64,000 nucleotides of DNA from positions 62,001-126,000 of the forward strand of contig CACLVZ010000002.1 in assembly GCA_902610515.1 (NCBI GenBank), written 5' to 3'. Origin of the DNA: an uncultured Pelagibacteraceae bacterium. Lineage in GTDB: Bacteria; Pseudomonadota; Alphaproteobacteria; Pelagibacterales; Pelagibacteraceae. The notes below the pieces were generated by a model. It was not told the DNA's origin. It did not search any database and worked only from the letters and a program-made list of their open reading frames with translations. Shown one piece after another: positions 14,043 to 22,645 of the stretch (position 1 is the first letter of the stretch; the number at the start of each line of letters is the position of its first letter). The position numbers and the translations under genes were made by a program.

Positions 14043-14926
14043 GCTGCAGAGTCTTTTCTTACCAAATTTTGATAGGCTTCGTTAAGTTCAGTTATTGTAC
14101 TACAGACTTTAAATTTATAGTCTGCAATTTGAGAAACTGGTGTGACCTCAGCTGCGGTTCCAGTCAAAAAGCAGCCATCAAAGCTAGCCATTTCCTCAGG
14201 TTTAATTTTTCTCTCTTTAACTATTATCCCTTTTGACTTTGCAATTTTAATTACTTCTCTTCTTGTTATTCCATCTAAAAATGAATCTGGAACAGGTGTA
14301 TGAAGCTCCCCAGAATTGGTTTTAAAAAAAATATTAGCTCCAGTCGCCTCAGCTATATTGCCTTCGTAATCAAGCATAAGAGAGTCTGTAAAACCTTTGG
14401 CTTCAGCATCATGTTTAGATAAAGTACAGATCATATATAATCCAGCAGCTTTTGTATCCCATGGAATAGTGTTTGGCGCAGGTCTTCTCCATTTTGAAAT
14501 ATCCAATTTAATACCATTTAATTTTAGCTTTGGATCAAAGTAAGAACCCCATTCCCAAGTAGCAATAGCAACATGTATTTTATTTTTTTGGGCTGAAATT
14601 GCCATCATCTCACTTCCTCTCCAAATTAAAGGTCTAACGTATCCATTTTGTACTTTTTGTATATTAACAATACTTTTGCAAGCTCGATTTATTTCCTCCT
14701 CGCTATATGGAACTTTAATTCCCATCCTTTTAGCTGAGTAAAATAATCTTGAGGTATGTTCCTCTAATTTAAAAATTTCACCCTCATAAACTCTTTCACC
14801 TTCAAAAACACAACTTGCATAATGTAATCCGTGATTGAGTATGTGTATATTTGCATCTTTCCAATCTACAGCTTTACCATTAAACCAAATTTTGCCCGAT
14901 CTTTTATCGTAAGGTATGCTTTCCAT
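14039..14926 (-). CDS. ilvE: Branched-chain-amino-acid aminotransferase
   Basis: PLP fold-type IV transaminase for the last step of valine, leucine and isoleucine synthesis. It has 295 residues. Seen: N-terminal WFNGKAVDWKDANIHILNHGLHYASCVFEGERVY, the PLP lysine in TKAAGLYMICTLSKHDAEAKG near residue 155, and the conserved IAEATGANIFF and GITRREVIKIA. It faces the MarR-family gene across 75 bases, where a promoter with an internal inverted repeat is visible (14961-14987). The same neighbour pair occurs in other alphaproteobacteria. Confidence 0.94.
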   Translation of the reverse strand: MESIPYDKRSGKIWFNGKAVDWKDANIHILNHGLHYASCVFEGERVYEGEIFKLEEHTSRLFYSAKRMGIKVPYSEEEINRACKSIVNIQKVQNGYVRPLIWRGSEMMAISAQKNKIHVAIATWEWGSYFDPKLKLNGIKLDISKWRRPAPNTIPWDTKAAGLYMICTLSKHDAEAKGFTDSLMLDYEGNIAEATGANIFFKTNSGELHTPVPDSFLDGITRREVIKIAKSKGIIVKERKIKPEEMASFDGCFLTGTAAEVTPVSQIADYKFKVCSTITELNEAYQNLVRKDSAA

Positions 14927-14960
14927 TTGTGTAAATATATAGATTTTTAATTTATAAAAA

Positions 14961-14987
14961 AGTATATTCCTTGAAAGGATAAGTCAA
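14961..14987 (-). promoter_or_regulatory. Candidate ilvE promoter with internal operator-like repeat
   Basis: On the minus strand TTGACT (14987-14982), a 15-base spacer and TATACT (14966-14961). The spacer is a little short, but the 12-base inverted repeat TCCTTGAAAGGA (14968-14979, arms TCCTT/AAGGA) lies wholly inside it. Outside the arms, AAGTATATT on the left nearly mirrors AATATAACTT on the right. It sits between ilvE and the MarR-family gene, where a self-acting MarR operator would be expected; binding is inference only. Confidence 0.3.
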
Positions 14988-15001
14988 TATAACTTACCAT
15001 T

Positions 15002-15442
15002 ATGAAAGATTTATTATATCTTAAAGATGATCAAATAAAGGAATTTATTCAATTATTATATTATGCTTATAGAGAAACCTTTTCAGACCCAAGAGATATA
15101 CTTTCAAAAAAATTTTTTGGACCGGCACATCTTAGAGCTTTACACTTAATTGAGGGAAATCCAGGTATTAATTTAGGTGAGTTAATTTTCAAATTAAAAG
15201 TTACAAAACAAAGTCTCAATAGAGTATTAAGAGATTTAATAAAATCTAAAATGATTAAACAGATAAAAGATGAAAATGATACCAGAAAAAAAAATTTATT
15301 TTTAGATAAAGAAGGAAGAATTTTCTTTGACATGGTTTACAGTTCTCAAAAAACTAGAATATTTAATGCCTTAAAAAACTCAAGCTCGGACTCCGTAATA
15401 AAATTTAAAAACGTTTTAAAGAAAATAATTGATGGAAAATAA
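15002..15442 (+). CDS. MarR-family transcriptional regulator, PetP-like
   Basis: A 146-residue winged-helix protein: LRALHLIEGNPGINLGELIFKLKVTKQSLNRVLRDLIKSKM (residues about 43-83) is a MarR helix-turn-helix, followed by the wing with DENDTRKKNLFLDKEG. It overlaps the response-regulator gene, as petP overlaps petR in Rhodobacter, where the pair is needed for cytochrome bc1 expression (established knowledge). Here the bc1 genes lie about 7 kb away. Ligand unknown; an effect on its own divergent region and ilvE is possible. Confidence 0.8.
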   Translation: MKDLLYLKDDQIKEFIQLLYYAYRETFSDPRDILSKKFFGPAHLRALHLIEGNPGINLGELIFKLKVTKQSLNRVLRDLIKSKMIKQIKDENDTRKKNLFLDKEGRIFFDMVYSSQKTRIFNALKNSSSDSVIKFKNVLKKIIDGK

Positions 15443-16109
15443 TAATTATCATATTTTGATTGTTGACGATGATGATAGAATAAGAATACTTTTAAAGGAT
15501 TACTTATCTGAAAAAAAATTTACAGTTTCAACAGCTGAAAATGCTGAACAAGCAAAAAATAGATTGGAATATTTTAAGTTTGATTTACTTATTTTAGATG
15601 TAATGATGCCTGGACAAGACGGGTACGCTCTAACTAGAGATATAAAAAAAAAAATTGATGTGCCTATAATTTTACTTACAGCTAAAGGTGAAGTCGAAAA
15701 TAGAATAAAAGGTTTAGAATTAGGAGCAGATGATTATATTGGAAAACCATTTGAGCCAAAAGAGTTACTATTAAGAATAAAAAATATAATTAAAAAAACT
15801 AGCAAAATAGACTTAGAAACTAAGCAGAAAATAGGACAAGCAGAAATAGATTTAAATAAAATGATTATCAATTTTGAAAATAAGTCTATCAAAATTAATA
15901 ATTCAGAAAAAAAAGTTTTGATTGAAATGCTTTCAAGTCCAGGAAAAACTTTTTCAAGAGAAAAAATCGGAAAAATTTCAGGAATTACTCAAGAGAGATC
16001 AATTGATGTTATGATAACGAGACTACGACAGAAAATTGAAGTCAATCCAAAAAATCCAAAATTTTTACAAACTATAAGAGGTTCGGGATATGTTCTCTGG
16101 ATTGAATAA
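15432..16109 (+). CDS. OmpR/PhoB-family response regulator, PetR-like
   Basis: A 225-residue two-component regulator. The receiver domain has the acidic pocket VDDDD (residues 11-15), phospho-acceptor Asp56 in LILDVMMPGQDGY and Lys in LLTAKGEVENRIKGLELGADDY. The C-terminal half is a winged-helix DNA-binding domain (FSREKIGKISG...RSIDVMITRLRQKIEVNPKNPKFLQTIRGSGYVL). The ATG at 15432 is preferred over the TTG one codon upstream. It overlaps the MarR gene by 11 bases and the kinase by 20, so all three are probably one unit. Confidence 0.92.
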   Translation: MENNNYHILIVDDDDRIRILLKDYLSEKKFTVSTAENAEQAKNRLEYFKFDLLILDVMMPGQDGYALTRDIKKKIDVPIILLTAKGEVENRIKGLELGADDYIGKPFEPKELLLRIKNIIKKTSKIDLETKQKIGQAEIDLNKMIINFENKSIKINNSEKKVLIEMLSSPGKTFSREKIGKISGITQERSIDVMITRLRQKIEVNPKNPKFLQTIRGSGYVLWIE

Positions 16110-17406
16110 ATTAATTAAACTTGTTTTGCCAAAAAGACTTTTTTACAGAGCTCTAATAATTGTTGCTGCGCCTACAATTATCTTACAAGTAATTATTACA
16201 ATAGTTTTTTACGATAGTATTTGGATTAAAGCTAATAAGAATATAACTAGATCGTTAGTTGCCCAATTGAAAGCAATTGAGGAAGTCTATCAAAACGATA
16301 AAAAAAATCTTGATTTTTTTACGGATAGTTACAAGAATAATTTTAATTTTGAAATAGGTATAAGTAAAGAAGTCTTGCCAAATTACTCTGGTGAAAGAAG
16401 ATTTAGTCCTATGGATCGTTCATTAAGAAGAGAATTGAAATCGACTTTTGGAAATAATAATTATTCGTTTAATACTTCAAAATTTAAAAAGGCAGTTGAA
16501 ATTAAAATTAAATCAGAAGGTGAAGTTTTAGAATTTCTTGTTCCTAAAGAAATGGTATCTACATCCTCTGTAAGATTATTTGTTTTATGGACCACTTTGC
16601 CGTCAATAGTTTTAATCGTTGTTGCTTTAATCTTTTTAAAAAATCAAACCAGACCATTAGTGAAATTGGCAAAAGCAGCTGAAAAATTTGGCAAAGGAGA
16701 CTATGTGAATGATTTTAGACCTTCAGGCGCTTTGGAAATCAGAAAAGCTGCATATGAATTTGATAGAATGGCTAAAAGGATCAATCGACATTTAAATCAA
16801 AGATCAGAAATGTTGTCTGGTATAAGTCATGATTTAAGAACACCTTTAACTAGATTGAAGTTGCAATTAGAAATGTTGAGTCAAAAAGATATTTCCCGAC
16901 AAATGTCTAAGGACATTGATGAAATGGAAAAAATGCTTCATGACTATTTGCAATTCGCAAAAAATCAGACTCAAGAAAAAGTGATTAAAATAAATTTAGC
17001 AAATCTATTAGAGGAGATTAAACAAAATTTTTTAGGAAAAAACCTCGAAATAAATAGCCAAGATGAAATCATATTTAGAGGCAGATACTTAGCCTTAAAG
17101 AGGTCTTTTGAAAATATAATACAAAACGGGCTTGTTTATGGTTCAAATGTGATAGTAAATGTACAAAAAAGTTCAAATCTCATATTCATAATTTTTGAAG
17201 ACGATGGGCCAGGCATTCCTGAAGAAGATTACAAAAATGTTTTTAAACCTTTTTTTAGGTTGGATAAAAGTAGAAGTTTAAACAATTCAGGAGTTGGTTT
17301 AGGTTTGACCATTGTTGAAGATATTATTAATTCTCATGGCGGAAGTGTATCCTTAGCAAAAAGCAAATTAAAAGGATTGTCGGTTAAGATTTCTTTACCT
17401 TTCTAG
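16090..17406 (+). CDS. EnvZ-like membrane sensor histidine kinase
   Basis: A 438-residue kinase, partner of the preceding regulator. Two membrane segments (about 20-41 and 161-184) enclose a ~115-residue periplasmic sensor, followed by a HAMP linker (about 185-240), the phospho-acceptor His247 in GISHDLRTPLTRLKLQLEML, and the ATPase boxes: N (IIQNGLVYG), G1 (FEDDGPGIPEED), F (FKPFFRLDKSRS) and G2 (GVGLGLTIVEDI). The signal sensed is unknown. The 3' end overlaps ubiK by 23 bases tail to tail. Confidence 0.92.
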   Translation: MFSGLNKLIKLVLPKRLFYRALIIVAAPTIILQVIITIVFYDSIWIKANKNITRSLVAQLKAIEEVYQNDKKNLDFFTDSYKNNFNFEIGISKEVLPNYSGERRFSPMDRSLRRELKSTFGNNNYSFNTSKFKKAVEIKIKSEGEVLEFLVPKEMVSTSSVRLFVLWTTLPSIVLIVVALIFLKNQTRPLVKLAKAAEKFGKGDYVNDFRPSGALEIRKAAYEFDRMAKRINRHLNQRSEMLSGISHDLRTPLTRLKLQLEMLSQKDISRQMSKDIDEMEKMLHDYLQFAKNQTQEKVIKINLANLLEEIKQNFLGKNLEINSQDEIIFRGRYLALKRSFENIIQNGLVYGSNVIVNVQKSSNLIFIIFEDDGPGIPEEDYKNVFKPFFRLDKSRSLNNSGVGLGLTIVEDIINSHGGSVSLAKSKLKGLSVKISLPF

Positions 17407-17629
17407 TTTTTTTATTTTTTTTCAATTGTTTAATTATTAAATCTTGCTTTTGAACAATTTTTTTGAGTACTTCAAATTCCTTTCTAGAAACAAGTTCAAG
17501 TTTATTGATTATTTTATCTTTTTTAAATTTTAAATCATCAGATAGCTCTTTTTGAAAGTCTTTTGATGTAAGGATACTCTTTTCTAATAAATTGGATATG
17601 CTTTTTAAAATTTTTTCAGAATTGTTCAT
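17384..17629 (-). CDS. ubiK: UbiK/BMFP-family ubiquinone accessory factor
   Basis: A small 81-residue coiled-coil protein of the membrane-fusogenic BMFP family. The C-terminal ELVSRKEFEVLKKIVQKQDLIIKQLKK closely matches the family's signature segment. In E. coli UbiK supports aerobic ubiquinone synthesis with UbiJ (established for that species). The end is strongly basic. Short length and low complexity limit certainty, but the signature is specific. It is divergent from lgt across 51 bases. Confidence 0.75.
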   Translation of the reverse strand: MNNSEKILKSISNLLEKSILTSKDFQKELSDDLKFKKDKIINKLELVSRKEFEVLKKIVQKQDLIIKQLKKNKKTRKVKKS

Positions 17630-17680
17630 TCCGCATCTTATTTGATAGATATGTTAATTTCAAATATGATATAAAGAATC

Positions 17681-18469
17681 ATGTATACCCACAATTTAGA
17701 CCCAATAATGATTGATTTTGGGTTAATTACAATCAGGTGGTACTCAGCAGCTTATATTTTTGGAATATTATTAGGGTGGTGGTACGGTAAAAGAATTATT
17801 CTAAAAATTTCTAATATTGATCATAAAATATATTTAAAATTTTTTGATGATCTGATTACATATATCATTATCTCAATTATTATAGGAGGTAGATTGGGGT
17901 ATATAATTTTTTATAATATTGAGTTTTATATAAATAATCCTATGGATGTATTCAAGATATGGAAAGGTGGGATGTCATTTCACGGCGCTTTAATTGGAAT
18001 TATTTTTGGGACTTATTTGTTTTCTAAAAAAAAGGGTTTAAATACTTTTTTATTTTTGGATATTATAGCTTGTGTTGCTCCAATAGGTTTATTTTTTGGT
18101 AGGATAGCAAATTTTATTAATGGCGAATTAGTTGGTAAAGTTACTAATGTGTATTGGGGTGTAATATTTAAAAATTTAGATGACAATCTAAGGCACCCTT
18201 CTCAGCTGTATGAAGCCTTTCTTGAAGGAGTAGTTTTATTTTTTGTAATGAATTTTATTTTGCTCAATAAAAATTATAAAGTCGGACATTGTTCATCTTT
18301 ATTTTTAATTTTTTACGGAATTTTTCGCATATTTTCTGAATTCTTTCGAGAACCTGATGTACAACTAGGATATATTTATGAGATTCTAAGTATGGGAATG
18401 ATTTTGAGTTTATTTATGATAATTGCTGGTTTAATTATTTATCTTAAAAAAAATGAAAAAAAATCTTGA
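17681..18469 (+). CDS. lgt: Prolipoprotein diacylglyceryl transferase
   Basis: Transfers diacylglycerol from phosphatidylglycerol to the lipobox cysteine of prolipoproteins in the inner membrane. Length 262. Seen: about seven membrane segments, GGRLGYIIFYN near 76, the HGALIG motif near 106, the signature GRIANFINGELVG near 147, and the conserved HPSQLYEA near 180. It heads a short plus-strand run with midA and pgeF, overlapping the methyltransferase by 17 bases. A single GANTC site (17676-17680) directly precedes the ATG. Confidence 0.95.
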   Translation: MYTHNLDPIMIDFGLITIRWYSAAYIFGILLGWWYGKRIILKISNIDHKIYLKFFDDLITYIIISIIIGGRLGYIIFYNIEFYINNPMDVFKIWKGGMSFHGALIGIIFGTYLFSKKKGLNTFLFLDIIACVAPIGLFFGRIANFINGELVGKVTNVYWGVIFKNLDDNLRHPSQLYEAFLEGVVLFFVMNFILLNKNYKVGHCSSLFLIFYGIFRIFSEFFREPDVQLGYIYEILSMGMILSLFMIIAGLIIYLKKNEKKS

Positions 18470-19532
18470 AGATTTTAATTTTAAACACAATACAACTATT
18501 CCAGTTGACGAATTTGTTGATAAATCACTTTATAAGCCCGATATGGGTTACTATATGAGAAAAGTTGCATTTGGGAAAAGGGGAGATTTTATTACTGCTC
18601 CGACTATCTCTAACTTATTCTCTGAAATTATTGCAATCTGGGTTGTTTCTTCTTGGGAAAAATTAGGCAGGCCTAGTAAATTTAACTTTGTAGAACTTGG
18701 ACCTGGAGATGGAAGTTTAGCAAAAGTTTTAATAAAAACTTTTAAAAAATTTCCAGAGCTAGATAAGGCAATAGAATTTTTTTTATACGAGAAAAGTAAA
18801 TATTTAATCAAAATTCAAAAAAAAAAATTAAAGGGATCTAAAGTACGATGGCTTCAAAATTTTAGTAAAATTAAAAAAGGTCCTATCATATTTTTTGGTA
18901 ATGAGTTTTTCGATGCTATACCAATAAAACAATTTTTATATCATGATAAAATACTATTAGAGAAATGCTACAAAATAAATTTAAGATTTCATTTAAGAGA
19001 AATTTATCGAGAAGCAAAAAAAGAAGACATAGAAAAAATTAAACTATTTAAAATATTTAAAGGCCATAAATTTATTGAATTTCCTAAATTGGGAATTTCT
19101 GAATTAAGCAAAATAATAAAAAAGATCAAAAAACTATCGGGGGGTATTTTGCTTATAGATTATGGATATTTAAATGTTAAAAATAAAAGTACGATACAAG
19201 CAGTAATGAAAAACAAAAAAATCGAAATAGAACAACTTCCCAAAAATCTCGGCAAGGCTGATATTACTTCTCTAGTAAATTTCAAACTTTTAAAAGAGTA
19301 TTTTCTTAAAAGCGATCTTAAAGTTAAAAAAATAGTTTCCCAAAAATTTTTTTTGGAAAAAATGGGTATTATCGAAAGAGCTAAAATATTAGAGAAGAAT
19401 ATGTCAAATAAGGAAAAAGAATACATGTCTTTTACATTACAGAGGCTTTTAAATAAAGATTTAATGGGTGGCTTATTTAAAGTTATATTTGCTTTCAAAT
19501 CAAATAATAATAACTTTCTGGGATTTAAATAA
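18453..19532 (+). CDS. MidA/NDUFAF7-family SAM-dependent methyltransferase
   Basis: A 359-residue class I methyltransferase of COG1565. Seen: PDMGYYMRKVAFGKRGDFITAP near residue 29, motif I VELGPGDGSLAKVL near 82, and GNEFFDAIPIKQF near 150, all typical of the family. Eukaryotic NDUFAF7 symmetrically dimethylates an arginine of complex I subunit NDUFS2; bacterial members are thought to act likewise on NuoD, which is inference here. It lies between lgt and pgeF with overlaps at both ends, an order seen in many alphaproteobacteria. Confidence 0.88.
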   Translation: MKKNLEDFNFKHNTTIPVDEFVDKSLYKPDMGYYMRKVAFGKRGDFITAPTISNLFSEIIAIWVVSSWEKLGRPSKFNFVELGPGDGSLAKVLIKTFKKFPELDKAIEFFLYEKSKYLIKIQKKKLKGSKVRWLQNFSKIKKGPIIFFGNEFFDAIPIKQFLYHDKILLEKCYKINLRFHLREIYREAKKEDIEKIKLFKIFKGHKFIEFPKLGISELSKIIKKIKKLSGGILLIDYGYLNVKNKSTIQAVMKNKKIEIEQLPKNLGKADITSLVNFKLLKEYFLKSDLKVKKIVSQKFFLEKMGIIERAKILEKNMSNKEKEYMSFTLQRLLNKDLMGGLFKVIFAFKSNNNNFLGFK

Positions 19533-20284
19533 TGTATTTTTCTAAAAAATTAGACCAATTCAAAGGAGTAAGACACTGCTTTTTTTCTAGAAATAATGGA
19601 TTCTCAAAGGGAAAATACAAAGGATTAAATTGTGGTAGAGGTTCAAAAGATAATCAAAAAACCATTCAAAAAAATCTTAGATACGTTGCAAAAAAAATGA
19701 ATGTAAAAAAAAACAATTTGATTCTCATGCATCAAACACATAGCAACAGAGCTATAGAGATCAAAAAAACTAATCTTAAAACCAAAAAATATTCGGATGC
19801 AATTTTTACTAAATTAAGGGGCTATGCCTTAGGTGTAGTTACGGCAGATTGTGTGCCTATTTTAATTTACGATAAAAAAAATAAAGTTATTGGTTGTATA
19901 CACGCTGGCTGGAGAGGTGCTTTCTCCGGAGTTATCAAAAATACAGTTTCAAAAATTAAAAAATTAAGTTCTAATAATGATATTCACGCAAGTATTGGTC
20001 CGTGTATCGGTAAGACTAACTATGAAGTAGATTTATCTTTTTTTAAAAAATTCATTAAAAAATCAAAAAGATATAAGCAATATTTTAGTTATAAAAGTCC
20101 AAAAAAAAAATTATTTAATTTAAGAAAATTTGTTGCAGATCAGCTTTTAGAGTTAAAAGTGAGAATTGATCATGTAAATCATGATACTTTTAAAGAAAAG
20201 GATAACTTTTTTAGTTTCAGAAGGTCTGTAATTCTTAAAGAGAATGATTATGGGAGGTGTATATCAGCTATTTCATTAATTTAG
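19532..20284 (+). CDS. pgeF: Peptidoglycan editing factor PgeF (YfiH/laccase-domain family)
   Basis: A 250-residue cytosolic hydrolase. The metal ligands of the family are present: His70 (in MHQTHSN), Cys107 (in TADCVPIL) and His124 (in IHAGWRGAFSGV), plus ASIGPCIGKTNYEV near 150. Family members act as purine nucleoside phosphorylase/deaminases and, in E. coli, remove wrongly incorporated serine from peptidoglycan precursors. Older annotations call it polyphenol oxidase, which is poorly supported. The start codon overlaps the upstream stop by one base (TAATG). Confidence 0.9.
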   Translation: MYFSKKLDQFKGVRHCFFSRNNGFSKGKYKGLNCGRGSKDNQKTIQKNLRYVAKKMNVKKNNLILMHQTHSNRAIEIKKTNLKTKKYSDAIFTKLRGYALGVVTADCVPILIYDKKNKVIGCIHAGWRGAFSGVIKNTVSKIKKLSSNNDIHASIGPCIGKTNYEVDLSFFKKFIKKSKRYKQYFSYKSPKKKLFNLRKFVADQLLELKVRIDHVNHDTFKEKDNFFSFRRSVILKENDYGRCISAISLI

Positions 20285-20291
20285 ATTAAAT

Positions 20292-20320
20292 TTGAAAACT
20301 CTAAAAAATAATTGTATATA
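20292..20320 (+). promoter_or_regulatory. Candidate prs promoter
   Basis: TTGAAA at 20292-20297, exactly 17 bases, then TATATA at 20315-20320. The prs ATG is at 20333, so the expected start point gives a leader of only about 6 bases. This is one of the cleanest promoter matches in the window, in a 48-base gap following the overlapping lgt run. Confidence 0.5.
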
Positions 20321-20332
20321 TAGTTACATTTC

Positions 20333-21265
20333 ATGAAAATTTTATCTGGAACTAGCAATCTTAAGCTTAGCAAAGATATTTCGAAGAACCTTAAACTTAA
20401 ATTAATAAATACAAATATAAGAAGATTTGCTGATGGTGAAATTTATATAGAGATAAACGAAAATATTAGAGGTAACAGTGTCTTTGTTATCCAATCTACA
20501 TCAAATCCAGCAAACGATAATATTATGGAACTTCTCTTAGTTATAGACGCATTGAAAAGGTCTTCTGCAAAAACTATTACAGCAGTAATACCTTATTTTG
20601 GTTATGCGAGACAGGATAGAAAAGTTGCTCCTAGAACTTCTATATCAGCAAAAGTAGTCGCAAATTTAATTTCTAATGCAGGGGCAACTAGAGTTGTTAC
20701 GGTAGATTTGCATGCAGGACAAATTCAAGGTTTTTTTGATATGCCAGTTGATAATTTATACACCGCACCTCTTTTCGCAAAGTATATAAAGAGGAAATTA
20801 AACTCAAAAAAATTAATATGTGTTTCACCAGATGTTGGAGGTGTTGCAAGAACTAGAGCTTTAGCAACAAGGATAAAAGCAGATCTAGCCATAATTGATA
20901 AGAGAAGACCAGCGCCAGGAAAATCTGAAGTAATGAACATAATCGGAGACGTAAAAAATAAAACTTGTATTATTGTTGATGACATCATTGATAGCGGTGG
21001 AACTATTGTTAATGCCGTAGATGCTTTAAAAAAAAAGGGTGCAAATGAGGTATATGTATTTATTACTCATGCAGTTTTGAGTGGAGATGCAGTAAAAAAA
21101 ATTAAAAATTCAAAAATAAAAAAATTGATAATCACTGACACAATTGAAAATGCCCAAAAAATTAAGAATAATAATAAAATTGAGGTGTTATCTATTGCCT
21201 CATTAATGTCAGAAGCAATAAAAAGAATAGCTAATTCAAATTCAGTATCAGATTTATTTAATTAA
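20333..21265 (+). CDS. prs: Ribose-phosphate pyrophosphokinase
   Basis: Makes PRPP from ribose 5-phosphate and ATP for nucleotides, histidine and tryptophan. Length 310 is typical. Seen: FADGEIYIEINENIRG near 31, the ATP/Mg loop YFGYARQDRKVAPRTSISAK near 92, SPDVGGVARTRALA near 167, and the PRPP-binding VDDIIDSGGTI near 217. It has its own promoter-like sequence and no Shine-Dalgarno. The following gene is rplY, the order common in alphaproteobacteria. Confidence 0.97.
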   Translation: MKILSGTSNLKLSKDISKNLKLKLINTNIRRFADGEIYIEINENIRGNSVFVIQSTSNPANDNIMELLLVIDALKRSSAKTITAVIPYFGYARQDRKVAPRTSISAKVVANLISNAGATRVVTVDLHAGQIQGFFDMPVDNLYTAPLFAKYIKRKLNSKKLICVSPDVGGVARTRALATRIKADLAIIDKRRPAPGKSEVMNIIGDVKNKTCIIVDDIIDSGGTIVNAVDALKKKGANEVYVFITHAVLSGDAVKKIKNSKIKKLIITDTIENAQKIKNNNKIEVLSIASLMSEAIKRIANSNSVSDLFN

Positions 21266-21268
21266 TAC

Positions 21269-21297
21269 TTGTTTTAGCGAAGATCTTGAGTTATATA
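21269..21297 (+). promoter_or_regulatory. Candidate rplY promoter
   Basis: TTGTTT at 21269-21274, a 17-base spacer and TATATA at 21292-21297, with the rplY ATG at 21315. The predicted leader is about 11 bases. The -35 matches 4 of 6 consensus positions. It would let rplY-pth-ychF be transcribed apart from prs. Confidence 0.4.
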
Positions 21298-21314
21298 CCC
21301 CTCTTTATACATTT

Positions 21315-22067
21315 ATGAGCAATCTAAAAGCAATTAAAAGAGAGAGCCTAACCTCAGGCTCAAATAATAAACTAAGAGCGGATGGTTATATACCTGCAAT
21401 TTTGTATGGTGGCAAAGTCCCAAATCAAAATATTTCCGTAAGCAAAAAAGAGATAAGCAATATTATTAATTCGGATACGTTTTTATCAAAAGTATTGGAA
21501 TTAGATGTTGATGGAAAAAAAGAAAAGGTTATTCCAAGAGAAGTAGCTTACCATGTTGTTTCGGAGGAACCTATTCATATTGACTTTATGAGAATTGTTT
21601 CAGGTAAAAAAATCATTTTAGAAATTCCAGTAAAATTTATTAATCACCCAGACTCACCAGGACTAAAGCGAGGCGGTGTATTAAACATAGTTAGACGAAA
21701 AATTGAATTAAAATGTCCTGCTGAAAATATACCGGATGAGATTATTTTTGATTTAACAGGTAGTGATATAGGAACAAGTATTAAAATTTCATCCGTTAAA
21801 CTACCGGAAAATGTATTTCCAACAATTACTGACCGTGATTTCGTAGTTGCTACAGTAGCAGCGCCTACAGTTATAAAAGAACCTGAGAAACCATCAGAAG
21901 AGGCTGCGGCTGAGGGAGCTGAGGGCGAAGCTTCAGCGGAGGGTGCAGAAGCAACAGCTAAAGAGGGAGAGGCACCTAAAAAAGATGACAAAGCTAAAGA
22001 AGGTGCAGCAGACAAAAAAGCAGAAGACAAAAAACCCGCTGAAAAAAAATCACCTGAGAAAAAATAA
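21315..22067 (+). CDS. rplY: 50S ribosomal protein L25 (general stress protein Ctc form)
   Basis: Binds 5S rRNA. The N-terminal L25 domain (RADGYIPAILYGGKV near 21) and the C-terminal TL5/Ctc beta domain (PVKFINHPDSPGLKRGGVLNIVRRKIELKCP) are both present, ending near residue 190. A ~60-residue low-complexity tail follows, first Ala/Glu-Gly rich, then Lys-rich with repeated KK and DKK steps. The tail is noticeably richer in G+C than neighbouring DNA and is probably disordered. Long acidic/Ala tails are common on alphaproteobacterial L25, but the switch to a basic end is distinctive. Confidence 0.95.
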   Translation: MSNLKAIKRESLTSGSNNKLRADGYIPAILYGGKVPNQNISVSKKEISNIINSDTFLSKVLELDVDGKKEKVIPREVAYHVVSEEPIHIDFMRIVSGKKIILEIPVKFINHPDSPGLKRGGVLNIVRRKIELKCPAENIPDEIIFDLTGSDIGTSIKISSVKLPENVFPTITDRDFVVATVAAPTVIKEPEKPSEEAAAEGAEGEASAEGAEATAKEGEAPKKDDKAKEGAADKKAEDKKPAEKKSPEKK

Positions 22068-22072
22068 TTAAT

Positions 22073-22645
22073 ATGCTATTACTAGTTGGATTAGGAAATC
22101 CAGGATCGAATTATACTAACACTAGACATAATATTGGTTTTAGAATCATAGATGCGATAAACTCTCATTTTAAACTTTCAAAACAAAAACCAAAGTTCAA
22201 AGGTCTTCTTACTACAGGGAATATCGAAGAGAAAAAAATTTACGCAATCAAACCTTTAACATTTATGAATAATTCAGGGACTGCAATAAAAGAACTGATA
22301 GATTACTTTAAAATTGATGCTAAAGATGTAATAGTTTTTCATGACGATATGGATATTGATTTTGGAAAAATAAAAGCAAAATTTGGCGGGGGTAGCGCAG
22401 GACACAATGGGATTGAATCAATCGATAAATTTATTGGAAAGGATTATTCTAGAGTGAGAGTTGGTATTGGGCATCCAAAGCAAAAGAAGAAAGTAAACAA
22501 TCATGTACTTGAGGATTTTAAAGAGGATGAAGAAGAAAAAATTAACGAGATTACTGAGAATATAGTCAAACAAATTCCTACTTTAATAGATAAAAAAATA
22601 GATTTATTTTCAAGTAAAGTTAATCAAAATCTTAATGGGATTTAA
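22073..22645 (+). CDS. pth: Peptidyl-tRNA hydrolase
   Basis: Releases tRNA from stalled peptidyl-tRNA. It has 190 residues. Seen: VGLGNPGSNYTNTRHNIGFR with catalytic His19, KPLTFMNNSGTAIKEL near 61, VFHDDMDIDFGKIKAKFGGGSAGHNGIESI near 90-120, and RVRVGIGHP near 129. It lies 5 bases after rplY and overlaps ychF by 11, giving the rplY-pth-ychF trio found in many proteobacteria. Confidence 0.96.
   Translation: MLLLVGLGNPGSNYTNTRHNIGFRIIDAINSHFKLSKQKPKFKGLLTTGNIEEKKIYAIKPLTFMNNSGTAIKELIDYFKIDAKDVIVFHDDMDIDFGKIKAKFGGGSAGHNGIESIDKFIGKDYSRVRVGIGHPKQKKKVNNHVLEDFKEDEEEKINEITENIVKQIPTLIDKKIDLFSSKVNQNLNGI

Noticed and set aside
21644-22030. 128-residue open frame antisense to rplY, Ala/Ser rich
   Set aside because: It mirrors the Ala/Glu-rich tail of L25. 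Its composition follows from codon bias of the sense strand and it shows no domain or start signal.
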